A DNA stretch of 62,093 nucleotides from Salipiger bermudensis HTCC2601. GTDB lineage: Bacteria; Pseudomonadota; Alphaproteobacteria; Rhodobacterales; Rhodobacteraceae. Below, one piece after another: positions 35,653 to 45,653 of this stretch (position 1 is the first letter of the stretch; each line of letters starts with the position of its first letter). The notes below the pieces were generated by a model that was not told the origin of the DNA, made no database searches, and was given only the letters and a program-made list of their open reading frames with translations. Made by a program: the position numbers and the translations under genes. Location of the stretch: assembly GCF_000153725.1 (NCBI RefSeq), contig NZ_DS022276.1, positions 531,733 to 593,825 on the forward strand, given 5' to 3'.

Positions 35653-37941
35653 TCACCCACACTTCGAGTGCCCGCAGCTCGAGCAGGTCATGCAGCCCTC
35701 GACCATCATCATCGAGAACTGGCCGCAGGACGGGCACGCCTTGCCGCGGGGCGCGTCGAGGCCGACGACCTTGGCCTGCGGATCGGTCTTGAGACCCATG
35801 CCCTCGCCCTCGAGAAAGCCGGTGGCGATCAGGTGACGCTCGATCACGCCGCCGATGGCCGCCAGGATCGACGGGATGTACTTGCCCTGCACCCAGGCGC
35901 CGCCGCGCGGGTCGAACACCGCCTTGAGCTCCTCGACCACGAAGGACACGTCACCGCCGCGCCGAAACACCGCCGAGATCATCCGCGTGAGTGCCACGGT
36001 CCAGGCGTAGTGCTCCATGTTCTTCGAGTTGATGAAGACCTCGAAGGGGCGGCGATGACCGCCGACGATGATGTCGTTGATCGTCAGGTAAATGGCGTGC
36101 TCGCTGTCGGGCCACTTGAGCTTGTAGGTCTGGCCCTCGAGCGCCTGCGGGCGATCCAGCGGCTCGGCCATGTAGATCACGTCGCCATGCGGCTGGTTGG
36201 GCTCTGCCGCCGGCGTCGCGACCGCCTCGGGCGCCGCCTTCTTCTCCTCCGACACCGACAGGACCGAGCCGGTCACGTCGTTCGGACGATAGGTGGTGCA
36301 GCCCTTGCAGCCGGTCTCGTAGGCCTGCATGTAGACGTCCTTGAACGCCTCGAAGGAGATGTCCTCGGGGCAGTTGATGGTCTTCGAGATCGAACTGTCG
36401 ATCCATTTCTGCGCCGCCGCCTGCATGCGCACGTGATCCTGCGGATCAAGCGTCTGGGCGTTGACGAAGTAGTCCGGCAGCTCGGCGTCGCCCTTCAGGT
36501 CGCGCCACATCTGGACCGCGTAATCGACCACCTCTTCCTCGGTCCGGGTGCCGTCCTTCTGCAGCACCTTGCGCTTGTAAGCATAGGCGAAGACCGGCTC
36601 GATGCCCGACGACACGTTGCCGGCATAGAGCGAGATCGTGCCGGTGGGCGCGATCGAGGTCAGCAGCGCGTTGCGGATGCCGTGGGTGCGGATCGCCTCG
36701 CGCACGTCCTCGTCCATGTTCATCATGTTGCCCGAGGCGAGGTACTTCTCGGCGTCGAAGAGCGGGAAGGCACCCTTCTCTTTCGCCAGCTCGACCGAGG
36801 CAAGATAGGAGGCGCGGGCGATGCGGTGCAGCCAGTCCTCGGTCTGGGCGGCGGCCTCCTCGGAGCCGTAGCGCAACCCCTTCATCAGCAGCGCGTCGGC
36901 TAGGCCGGTGACGCCAAGGCCGATGCGGCGCTTGTTCTGAGCTTCTTCTTCCTGCTCGGGCAGCGGGAAACGCGAGGCGTCGACCACGTTGTCCATCATG
37001 CGCACGGCGGTGGCGACGAGCGTTTCCAGCGCCGCGTCGTCGATCTCGGCCGCGTCGGTGAACGGGTCGGTGACCAGCCGCGCGAGGTTGATCGAGCCGA
37101 GCAGGCAGGCGCCGTAGGGCGGCAGCGGCTGTTCGCCGCAGGGGTTCGTCGCGGCGATCTGCTCGACATAGTTGAGGTTGTTGGCCTCGTTGATGCGGTC
37201 GATGAAGATCACGCCCGGCTCGGCGTAATCATAGGTCGCCTTCATGATCTTGTTCCACAGGTCCCGTGCCTTGACGGTGTGATAGACCTTGCCGTCGAAC
37301 TTGAGATCCCAGGAGCCGTCCGCCTTCACCGCTTCCATGAACGGATCGGTGACCAGCACCGACAGGTTGAACATGCGCAGCCGCGCGCTGTCGGACTTGG
37401 CGGCGATGAACTGCTCCACGTCGGGGTGGTCGCAGCGCATGGTGGCCATCATCGCGCCGCGGCGCGAGCCCGCCGACATGATGGTGCGGCACATGGCGTC
37501 CCAGACATCCATGAACGAGAGCGGCCCGGAGGCGTCGGCGGCAACCCCGTGCACAATCGCGCCCTTGGGCCGGATGGTCGAGAAGTCGTAGCCGATTCCC
37601 CCGCCCTGCTGCATCGTCAGCGCGGCCTCCTTGAGCATGTCGAAGATGCCCGACATGCTGTCCGGCACGGTGCCCATGACGAAGCAGTTGAACAGCGTCA
37701 CCGAGCGCGCGGTGCCGGCGCCGGCGGTGATGCGGCCTGCGGGGAGGTATTTGAAATCCTCAAGTGCCTCGAAAAACGTCTCTTCCCAGCGCTCGGCGTC
37801 TTTCTCGACAGAGGCGAGCGAGCGCGCGATGCGGCGCCAGCTGTCCTCGACGCTCATGTCGATCGGGGTACCGTCCGCCTCCTTGAAGCGGTACTTCATG
37901 TCCCAGATCTGTTCGGCAATGGGGGCGGCGAAACGGCTCAT
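35653..37941 (-). CDS. nrdJ: Adenosylcobalamin-dependent ribonucleotide reductase (class II)
   Basis: This 762-residue enzyme makes deoxyribonucleotides with a B12-derived radical, independent of oxygen. Motifs: LPAGRITAGAGTARSVTLFNCFVMG near residues 66-90 with one substrate-binding Cys, QQGGGIGYDFSTIRPKGA near 112, ATNPCGEQPLPPYGACLLGSINL near 268 with the thiyl-radical Cys, and APTGTISLYAGNVSSGIEP near 432. The C-terminus has CPSCG...CMTCSSCGHSKCG, a zinc ribbon with the cysteines that re-reduce the active site. The start ATG at 37941 has GGATTCCGC before it. It is divergent from the DUF1489 gene. No cobalamin riboswitch was recognised upstream. Confidence 0.96.
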   Translation of the reverse strand: MSRFAAPIAEQIWDMKYRFKEADGTPIDMSVEDSWRRIARSLASVEKDAERWEETFFEALEDFKYLPAGRITAGAGTARSVTLFNCFVMGTVPDSMSGIFDMLKEAALTMQQGGGIGYDFSTIRPKGAIVHGVAADASGPLSFMDVWDAMCRTIMSAGSRRGAMMATMRCDHPDVEQFIAAKSDSARLRMFNLSVLVTDPFMEAVKADGSWDLKFDGKVYHTVKARDLWNKIMKATYDYAEPGVIFIDRINEANNLNYVEQIAATNPCGEQPLPPYGACLLGSINLARLVTDPFTDAAEIDDAALETLVATAVRMMDNVVDASRFPLPEQEEEAQNKRRIGLGVTGLADALLMKGLRYGSEEAAAQTEDWLHRIARASYLASVELAKEKGAFPLFDAEKYLASGNMMNMDEDVREAIRTHGIRNALLTSIAPTGTISLYAGNVSSGIEPVFAYAYKRKVLQKDGTRTEEEVVDYAVQMWRDLKGDAELPDYFVNAQTLDPQDHVRMQAAAQKWIDSSISKTINCPEDISFEAFKDVYMQAYETGCKGCTTYRPNDVTGSVLSVSEEKKAAPEAVATPAAEPNQPHGDVIYMAEPLDRPQALEGQTYKLKWPDSEHAIYLTINDIIVGGHRRPFEVFINSKNMEHYAWTVALTRMISAVFRRGGDVSFVVEELKAVFDPRGGAWVQGKYIPSILAAIGGVIERHLIATGFLEGEGMGLKTDPQAKVVGLDAPRGKACPSCGQFSMMMVEGCMTCSSCGHSKCG

Positions 37942-38098
37942 GGCAGCGGAATCCTCTTTGGCAGAACAGGCCTGATAGCAGGCACGAAGCTAGCACGTCC
38001 AGAGCCTTCGAGACAGACTCGCATCGACGTTACGCCACCACTACTTGCAACCGGTCCGGGGCAAACTACAATATGCTGCGGCATCTGTGGAGGACTCT

Positions 38099-38530
38099 GT
38101 GGACAAGTTCACGCACCTGATAAAGCTCAGCGCCGGGACCGAAAGCCTCGAGACGCTCGCGGCCTGGCAGGCAAGCCGCGCCGCCCAGACCGAGGACGGC
38201 CTGCCGCGCCACGTCACCCGGATGTGGCCGCGCCGCGAGGCCGAGGTGCTGAACGGCGGCAGCATCTACTGGGTCTTCAAGGGTCTGATCCAGTGCCGCC
38301 AGCCGATCCTGCGGCTCGATCCGGTGACCGGCTCGGATGGCGTGGAGCGCTGCGCCATCGTGCTGCAGCCGGGGCTGATCCGTGTCACCACGGCGCCGCG
38401 GCGGCCGTTTCAGGGATGGCGCTACCTCGCCCCGGAGGATGCCCCCCGCGATCTTCCAGCCAACCGCCAGGACGAGGACGCGCTGCCGCCGGAACTGGCC
38501 GGTGCGCTGGCCGAGATCGGCGTGCTCTGA
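38099..38530 (+). CDS. DUF1489 family protein
   Basis: This 143-residue protein opens with DKFTHLIKLSAGTESLETLAAWQ and contains RMWPRREAEVLNGGSIYWVFKGLIQCRQPILRLD and RPFQGWRYL, the signatures of DUF1489. GTG at 38099 is chosen because GGAGG lies five bases upstream and the residues from here match the family start; an upstream in-frame ATG at 38045 would add 18 atypical residues. Function is unknown. It converges with the YdcF gene, with 9 bases between their ends. Confidence 0.88.
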   Translation: MDKFTHLIKLSAGTESLETLAAWQASRAAQTEDGLPRHVTRMWPRREAEVLNGGSIYWVFKGLIQCRQPILRLDPVTGSDGVERCAIVLQPGLIRVTTAPRRPFQGWRYLAPEDAPRDLPANRQDEDALPPELAGALAEIGVL

Positions 38531-38539
38531 GCGACCACA

Positions 38540-39097
38540 CTAGCGTCCTGCCCCACGCAGCCAGTACCAGACAAACGCCGGGATCTCGCGCAGCATCGCC
38601 CTTGCCTGAGCGCCCATCCGCGCGCCCCCGAGGCCCGGCGCCGCCCCGCGTGCCCTGAGCCCCAGCCGCCGCGCCACCAGCAGCGCTCGCGGCAAGTGAT
38701 AGGCCTCGCTGACGATCACCACGTCGTGCGCGCCCATCTCTTCCAGAACCGGGAGCGCGAAACGCAGGTTCTCCTCCGTCGTGGTCGACCGGTCCTCCCG
38801 GAAGAGCGCCTCCTCCGGCACCCCCGCCTCGCGCGCCAGCCGGCAGATCACCTCGGCCTCGGACGGCGCATGCGCGCCCTCTCCTCCACAGCCGAGGATC
38901 GCCCCGACCTCGCCCGACTGCCACAGCGCCACCGCGCGCTTCGCCCGCCGCCGCAGCGTCGGAGACGGCTCGCCCCCCGGCCACACCGCTGCCCCGAGCA
39001 CCACCGCCACCGGCAGCGCCGACCTCTGCTCTTCTCTACGTCGACAAATACTCAAATCCCGACCATCCCGGCCCTCACCACCACTGGGCACACGCAC
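38540..39097 (-). CDS. YdcF/SanA-like DUF218 family protein
   Basis: This protein of up to 185 residues has the DUF218 core: VAVVLGAAVWPGGEPSPTLRRRAKRAVALWQSGEVGAILGCGGEG, then EDRSTTTEENLRFALPVLEEMG and VVIVSEAYHLPRALLVARRLG. DUF218 proteins act in or near the envelope and some influence vancomycin or envelope tolerance. The start is uncertain. The ATG at 39097 lies beyond a copy of a local repeat (39030-39070), and the family core begins near an in-frame GTG at 39010. A missing N-terminal membrane helix suggests possible truncation or repeat insertion at the 5' end. Confidence 0.72.
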   Translation of the reverse strand: MRVPSGGEGRDGRDLSICRRREEQRSALPVAVVLGAAVWPGGEPSPTLRRRAKRAVALWQSGEVGAILGCGGEGAHAPSEAEVICRLAREAGVPEEALFREDRSTTTEENLRFALPVLEEMGAHDVVIVSEAYHLPRALLVARRLGLRARGAAPGLGGARMGAQARAMLREIPAFVWYWLRGAGR

Positions 39098-39203
39098 CGC
39101 AGCGCCCGCCCGATCCCGCAGCCACCCCGCGCCCCACCTCCCCCGAGACGCGCCGCGCTCCTGTCTTCTCTACGTCGGTAAATACTCACATCCCGACCGC
39201 CCC
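39030..39203 (+). repeat. Diverged intergenic repeat, two copies
   Basis: TCTTCTCTACGTCG, a two-base difference, AAATACTC and ATCCCGACC occur at 39030 and 39165, 135 bases apart. The pattern TTCTCT..CG..AAATAC.TC is a diverged version of the repeat family seen at 5804 and 17261. Confidence 0.6.
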
Positions 39204-39265
39204 AAGCAAAAGCACCGCCGGGCAGATGCGCCGGCGGTGCCAGTGACCAGTCAAAGCCCAAGAGC

Positions 39266-40342
39266 TCAGTTCGGGATCGAGCCGCTCACGCCTTCGACGT
39301 AGAAGTTCATGCCCGCCAGCGTGCCGTCATCGGCGACTTCGCCCTCGGCGAGCCAGGCCGAACCGTCCTGCTTGTTGATCGGGCCGGTGAACGGGTGGTA
39401 GGCGCCGGACGCGATGTCGTCCTTCATCTGCGTCACGTGGGCCAGCACGTCCTCGGGGATCGGGCCGGTGAACTCGCCGATGCCGACCATGCCGTCACCA
39501 ATGCCCTGCCAGGTGTTGTGGCTCTCCCAGGTGCCGTCGAGGACCGCCTGCACGCGCTCGATGTAGTAGGGCGCCCAGTCGTCGATGATCGACGAGATCC
39601 GCGGCGTCGGCTTGTACTCGGCCATGTCGGCGGCCTGGCCGAAGCCGTAGGCGCCGGCCTTCTCGAGCACCGCGAGCGGCGCGGTGGAGTCGGTGTGGGC
39701 CAGCACCACGTCAGCACCCTGGTCGAGCAACGCCTGCGTTGCGTCGGCTTCCTTGGCCGGGTCAAACCAGGTGTTGAGCCAGACCACGGCGATCTCGACA
39801 TCGGGGTTGGCCTGCTTGGCGTGAAGGTAGGAGGAGTTGATGCCGCGGATCACTTCCGGGATCGGGAAGGAGCCGATATAGCCGATCTTGTTGGTCTCGG
39901 ACATCGCGCCGGCAAGATAGCCGGTGATCGCGCGCCCCTCGTAAAAGCGCGCCGAGTAGGCCGAGACGTTGTCGGCGGTCTTGTAGCCGGTGGCGTGCTC
40001 GAACTTCACGTCAGGGAACTTCTCGGCGACGTTGATGGTGGGGTCCATGTAGCCGAAGGAGGTGGTGAAGATCAGGTCGGCGCCGGACAGCGCCATCTGG
40101 GTCAGCACGCGCTCGGCATCGGCGCCCTCGGGCACGCTCTCCTGCTCGATCACCTCGATGGCATCGCCGAAATGCTCCTTCATCTGCATCGCGGATTCGT
40201 GGTGGTGCTGCGACCAGCCCCCGTCGTTCACCGGCCCCACATAGACGAAGCCGATCTTCGGCACGTCCTGGGCGAAGGCGGTCCCGCCCATCACGAGGCC
40301 GAGCGCCGCGGAGGCGGCGAGAAGCGTTCTGCGTTTGATCAT
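39266..40342 (-). CDS. BMP family ABC transporter substrate-binding protein
   Basis: This 358-residue periplasmic binding protein of the PnrA/BmpA family binds purine nucleosides in characterised members. The signal peptide is MIKRRTLLAASAALGLVMGGTAFA with cleavage before QD. The mature protein has IGFVYVGPVNDGGWSQHH near residue 30, ADLIFTTSFGYMDP near 86 and DVVLAHTDSTAPL near 210. It is last in the operon xdhABC-ATPase-permease-permease-K+ channel-BMP protein. It overlaps the channel gene by 4 bases (ATGA), with GGGAG seven bases before its start. Co-location with xanthine dehydrogenase points to purine nucleoside or nucleobase import. Confidence 0.9.
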   Translation of the reverse strand: MIKRRTLLAASAALGLVMGGTAFAQDVPKIGFVYVGPVNDGGWSQHHHESAMQMKEHFGDAIEVIEQESVPEGADAERVLTQMALSGADLIFTTSFGYMDPTINVAEKFPDVKFEHATGYKTADNVSAYSARFYEGRAITGYLAGAMSETNKIGYIGSFPIPEVIRGINSSYLHAKQANPDVEIAVVWLNTWFDPAKEADATQALLDQGADVVLAHTDSTAPLAVLEKAGAYGFGQAADMAEYKPTPRISSIIDDWAPYYIERVQAVLDGTWESHNTWQGIGDGMVGIGEFTGPIPEDVLAHVTQMKDDIASGAYHPFTGPINKQDGSAWLAEGEVADDGTLAGMNFYVEGVSGSIPN

Positions 40343-41136
40343 TCTTGGTCTCCCATTGGTTTTTCAGTCTTTGTTGGTGTTTCGGTCTGCGTACCCTGCG
40401 AAGGGCGCTCCGGGCGCGGCTTCTGCCGCAGCAGTTCCGAGGTGATGATCCCGGCCGGGATGGCGACGATACCCACCCCGATCAGCACCGTGAGCCCAGT
40501 GAAGATGCGCCCCCCCGCGGTGATCGGGTAGACATCGCCATACCCCACCGTGCTCAACGTTGCGAGCGCCCACCACATGCATTTCGGGATCGACCCGAAT
40601 TTCTCCGGCTGCGCCTCGTGCTCGAAGAAATGGATCCCCACCGACGCCACGAAGAGCACCAGCACCGCCACCGCGGTGAACAGGATCAGCTCCTCGCGCG
40701 AGGCGCGCAACGCGTCCTCGAGCCGGCGCGAGGCGCGGCGCAGACGCAGCAGCTTCAGCAGCCGGAACACCCGCATCAGGCGCAGCACGCGCAGGCTCTG
40801 GGTCTGCGGTTGCAGAAGCAGCAGCCCCGGCAGCACCGAAAGCAGGTCGACGATGCCCCAGAAGCTCAGCGCGTAGCGCCATCGCGACGGCGCCGCCCAG
40901 AGCCGCAGAAGGTACTCCCCTGCGAACACTCCGAGGATGGCGAACTCGGCCCAGCCGAGCAGGCGATGGATCAGCGGAGGCAGGCTGTCCATGCTCTCCA
41001 GCGTAAGCACCACCGCCGAGAGGATGATGACCCCGTAAAGCCCCCAGAGAATGCGCGCGCCGAAGCGCGGGTCGCGCCCGTCGAGCGCCGCCTGCACCCG
41101 CGCCTTGCCCTTCGTATGCCTTTCCCTCCCCGGCAT
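40339..41136 (-). CDS. Voltage-gated-type potassium channel (six-TM, Kv-like)
   Basis: This 265-residue membrane protein has six hydrophobic helices. S4 carries a regular arginine pattern (LRVLRLMRVFRLLKLLRLRR, about residues 115-134), and the pore loop has the selectivity filter STVGYGDVYP near residue 203 preceding S6. The C-terminus is a Thr/Lys-rich tail. It lies between the second permease gene (6 bases after its stop) and the BMP binding-protein gene (4-base overlap), an unusual place in a nucleoside ABC operon. The sequence supports K+ selectivity; physiological role is unknown. Confidence 0.92.
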   Translation of the reverse strand: MPGRERHTKGKARVQAALDGRDPRFGARILWGLYGVIILSAVVLTLESMDSLPPLIHRLLGWAEFAILGVFAGEYLLRLWAAPSRWRYALSFWGIVDLLSVLPGLLLLQPQTQSLRVLRLMRVFRLLKLLRLRRASRRLEDALRASREELILFTAVAVLVLFVASVGIHFFEHEAQPEKFGSIPKCMWWALATLSTVGYGDVYPITAGGRIFTGLTVLIGVGIVAIPAGIITSELLRQKPRPERPSQGTQTETPTKTEKPMGDQE

Positions 41137-41142
41137 CGCGCC

Positions 41143-42051
41143 TCACGAGCTGGCGTGGAACGGCCGGCCGAGCGAGCCCGGCGCGCCATGCGCCCCGCGC
41201 GCCGAGATGACGACCAGCACGAGGATGGTGATCAGGTAGGGCGACATCGACAAGAGTTCGACCGGCACCGTGGTGCCAGCAGCCTGCAGGTTCAGCTGGA
41301 TCACCGTGACGCCGCCGAACAGGTAGGCCCCCACCAGAACGCCCAGCGGCCGCCACGACGAGAACACCACGATGGCCAGCGCGATCCAGCCAGCGCCGGC
41401 GGTCATGCCCTCGGTCCATTGCGGCACCCGCACGAGGCTGACATAGGCGCCGCCGAGCCCGGCGCAGGCGCCGCCGAAGGCGATCGCCGCCATGCGCACC
41501 CGCACCACCTTGTAGCCCAGCGCATGGGCGCTCTCGTGATCCTCCCCCACCGCGCGCAGGATCAGGCCGGCGCGGGTGTACTTGAGGAAGGCCCAGACCG
41601 CGACGACCAGCGCGAGGCTCAGGTAGACGACAAAGTCATGCGAGAACAGCATCCGCCCGAGCACCGGGATGTCGCTTAGCACGGGGATGTCGAGCTTGGG
41701 CAGGTTCGGCGCCCGCTGTCCCTCGTAGTTGGAGCCGATCAGCGCCGAGAGGCCAAGCCCCACCAGCGTCAGCCCGAGGCCGGTGGCGACCTGGTTCGAC
41801 AGGAGGTACTGGGTCAGCAGGCCGAAGCTCAGCGACAGCACCGCCGAGGCGACGGCCGCGCCGAGAAAGCCCAGCAGCGGCGAGCCGGTCGAGACGGCGA
41901 TGGCAAAGCCCATCACCGCGCCGGTGATCATCATGCCCTCGACCCCGAGGTTCAGCACGCCGGATTTCTCGGTCACCAGCTCGCCGATGGCGGCCAGCAG
42001 GATCGGCGTCGCCGAAACCATGATCGAGGCAACGAGAAGAACGGGATCCAT
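41143..42051 (-). CDS. BMP-type ABC transporter permease (YufQ/NupQ-like)
   Basis: This 302-residue inner-membrane permease of the branched-chain/ribose superfamily has ATPILLAAIGELVTEKSGVLNLGVEGMMITGA near residue 14, as in nucleoside permeases. VGEDHESAHALGYKV near residue 165 is the coupling segment for the ATPase. Its start overlaps the stop of the partner permease as TGATG, with ATG 42051 preferred; a GTG one codon upstream is possible. It forms the membrane channel with the preceding permease. Confidence 0.92.
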   Translation of the reverse strand: MDPVLLVASIMVSATPILLAAIGELVTEKSGVLNLGVEGMMITGAVMGFAIAVSTGSPLLGFLGAAVASAVLSLSFGLLTQYLLSNQVATGLGLTLVGLGLSALIGSNYEGQRAPNLPKLDIPVLSDIPVLGRMLFSHDFVVYLSLALVVAVWAFLKYTRAGLILRAVGEDHESAHALGYKVVRVRMAAIAFGGACAGLGGAYVSLVRVPQWTEGMTAGAGWIALAIVVFSSWRPLGVLVGAYLFGGVTVIQLNLQAAGTTVPVELLSMSPYLITILVLVVISARGAHGAPGSLGRPFHASS

Positions 42052-43136
42052 CACGCCACCTCCCGTCCGACAAAGCGGATGCGGTAATTCGTGAACACGT
42101 CCGTGGCGAGCAGGAAGAACAGCAGCATGCCCTGGAACAGCTGGATCGATGCGCCGGGCAGGCCGAGCATGAGCTGCGCCAGCTCGCCGCCGATATAGGT
42201 CAGCGCCATCAGCAGCCCGGCAAGCAGGATGCCGAACGGGTTCAGCCGCCCGAGGAACGCCACGATGATCGCGGTGAACCCGTAGCCCGAGCCGAAATCG
42301 ATGCTGATCTGGCCAGCCGGCCCGGTGACCTCGAACAGCCCCGCCATGCCGGCCAGCGCGCCCGAGACGCCGAGGCAGAGCAGCACGATGCGCACCGGGT
42401 TCACCCCCGAGAAGCGCGCCGCCCGCGGCGCCTCGCCGGTCAGGCGGATGTTGAAGCCCTGGATGTGGCGCGCCATCAGCACGTAGGCGCCGATCACCGC
42501 GATGAAGGCCGCGACCACGCCCCAGTGCATGCCGGTATTGGCGATAAGCTCGTCATTGAATACCGCCGGCCATTGCTTGAAGTTGCGCGAGCCCGGAAAG
42601 CCCTGCCCCTCGGGATTGCGCAGCCAGCTCGAGGAGGCCGAGGCGAGGATGTTCTCGGCCACGTAGACCAGCATCAGCGAGACGAGGATCTCGTTGGTGC
42701 CGAAGCGGGTCTTGAGCAGTGCCGGGATCATCGCCCAGAGCCAGCCGCCCAGCGCGCCCGCCACCACCATCAGCGGAAACAGCAGCACGCTGTCGGACGG
42801 GTAGAAGGCCAGCCCCACCGCGGCGCCGATCACCGCCCCCATGATGTATTGTCCCTCCGCCCCGATGTTCCAGATCCCCGCCCGGAAGCCGACCGAGAGC
42901 CCGATGGCAATGAGGATCAGCGGCCCCGCCTTCACCAGCAGCTGCGGCCGCGAATACGAAGCGAATTGCGGGTGAAACAACGGATCCCAGAAGATCGTGC
43001 GGATCGCCTCGAGCGGCGGCTTGCCGAGCGCAGCGAACATGATGCCGCCGACGATCATCGTCAGCAGCACCGCCAGCACCGGCGTCAGCGCGGTCCAGAG
43101 CGTCGAGGGCTGCGGGCGTTTCTCCAGCCGGATCAT
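42051..43136 (-). CDS. BMP-type ABC transporter permease (YufP/NupP-like)
   Basis: This 361-residue inner-membrane permease has a long first periplasmic loop and the family motif GPLILIAIGLSVGFRAGIWNIGAEGQYIMGA near residue 70. RLTGEAPRAARFSGVNPVRI near residue 230 is the ATPase-coupling loop, and FTAIIVAFLGRLNPFG lies near residue 300. It follows the ATPase gene after a gap of 87 bases holding two strong hairpins. Paired with the downstream permease it would form the nucleoside import channel. Confidence 0.92.
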   Translation of the reverse strand: MIRLEKRPQPSTLWTALTPVLAVLLTMIVGGIMFAALGKPPLEAIRTIFWDPLFHPQFASYSRPQLLVKAGPLILIAIGLSVGFRAGIWNIGAEGQYIMGAVIGAAVGLAFYPSDSVLLFPLMVVAGALGGWLWAMIPALLKTRFGTNEILVSLMLVYVAENILASASSSWLRNPEGQGFPGSRNFKQWPAVFNDELIANTGMHWGVVAAFIAVIGAYVLMARHIQGFNIRLTGEAPRAARFSGVNPVRIVLLCLGVSGALAGMAGLFEVTGPAGQISIDFGSGYGFTAIIVAFLGRLNPFGILLAGLLMALTYIGGELAQLMLGLPGASIQLFQGMLLFFLLATDVFTNYRIRFVGREVA

Positions 43137-43149
43137 GCGCGCGCCTCCG

Positions 43150-43218
43150 GAAGATTTTTCGCAGGAAAAATCTTCGCGCCCGGGGTCGGGTCGCAGAGTT
43201 TTCGGACGAAAACTCTGC
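43150..43218 (-). promoter_or_regulatory. Two tandem AT-stemmed hairpins between ATPase and permease genes
   Basis: GAAGATTTTT-cgcagg-AAAAATCTTC (43150-43175) and GCAGAGTTTTCG-ga-CGAAAACTCTGC (43193-43218) are both perfect stems. They share the TTTTCG...GAAAA centre and fill the 87-base gap within the operon. They could attenuate, stabilise or process the message. Confidence 0.6.
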
Positions 43219-43223
43219 TGCGG

Positions 43224-44747
<1,524 letters not shown>

Positions 44748-45653
44748 GCCTGTCCATCCCCTGTTTCACGGTTGAGTAGATGCGCAGCCACCCCGATGGC
44801 AATGGCCTGCGGGTGCTTGCCGTAGGATTTCTGCCCAATTGGGCAGCAGATGCGCGCGATCCGGGCATCAGGATGACCCAGCGTAGCCAATCGCTTGCGG
44901 AACCGGGCCCATTTCGTCTCGGACCCGATCAGCCCGGCAAAGCCGAACCCGTGCTCCAGCAATGCATGGCACAGCGCGAAATCGATCTCGTGGCTGTAGG
45001 TCAAGATCAGGTGCTCGGCGCTCTCGGGCGCGTGGCGCACCAGCCGCTCCGGCTGCGCCGCCGGCACCACGGTCACCCCCTCGGGCACCTCCTGCGGAAA
45101 CCGCTCGGGCGCGGTGTCGATCCAGGTGAGCGCCAGCTCCGGCAAGGGCGCCAGCGTCTCCACCACGGCGCGTCCCACATGGCCCGCGCCCCAGATCCAG
45201 AGCTGCCGCTCGGCCCGTGCCACCGGCTCGACCATCCAGCCCTGCACCAGCTGCGGCTCGGGGCGCACGCCCTGTCCCCGCGCCCGGTCGATGAGCCGCC
45301 GCACCGCCAGCGGCATCTCCCCCGGCCCGCGCGCGATCACCTCCTGCCCCTCGAGCGCCGCGACCCGCGCGGCATCGAAATGCTCGGTCAGCAGCACCAC
45401 CGCGCCGCCACAGCACTGCCCCAGAGACGGCCCCAGCGGATGGCGTGTCAGCCCCTCGCGACCCAGCGCTGCCTCCGCCGCCGCCAACTCGAGCGCGCCG
45501 CCGCCGATGGTGCCGGACTGCGCCAGGCCACCGCCCTCGGCCCAAACCAGCATCGCCGTGCCGGGACCGCGTGGCACCGAGCCCGCGACCTCGGCCACGA
45601 CCACACGCGCCACCCGCCCGTGCCGGTCCACCGCGCGGCGCAACGCCTCCAGA

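Noticed and set aside
37942-38098. NrdR boxes upstream of nrdJ
   Set aside because: No paired 16-bp sites resembling the NrdR consensus could be read; only isolated AT-rich fragments (for example around 38068).
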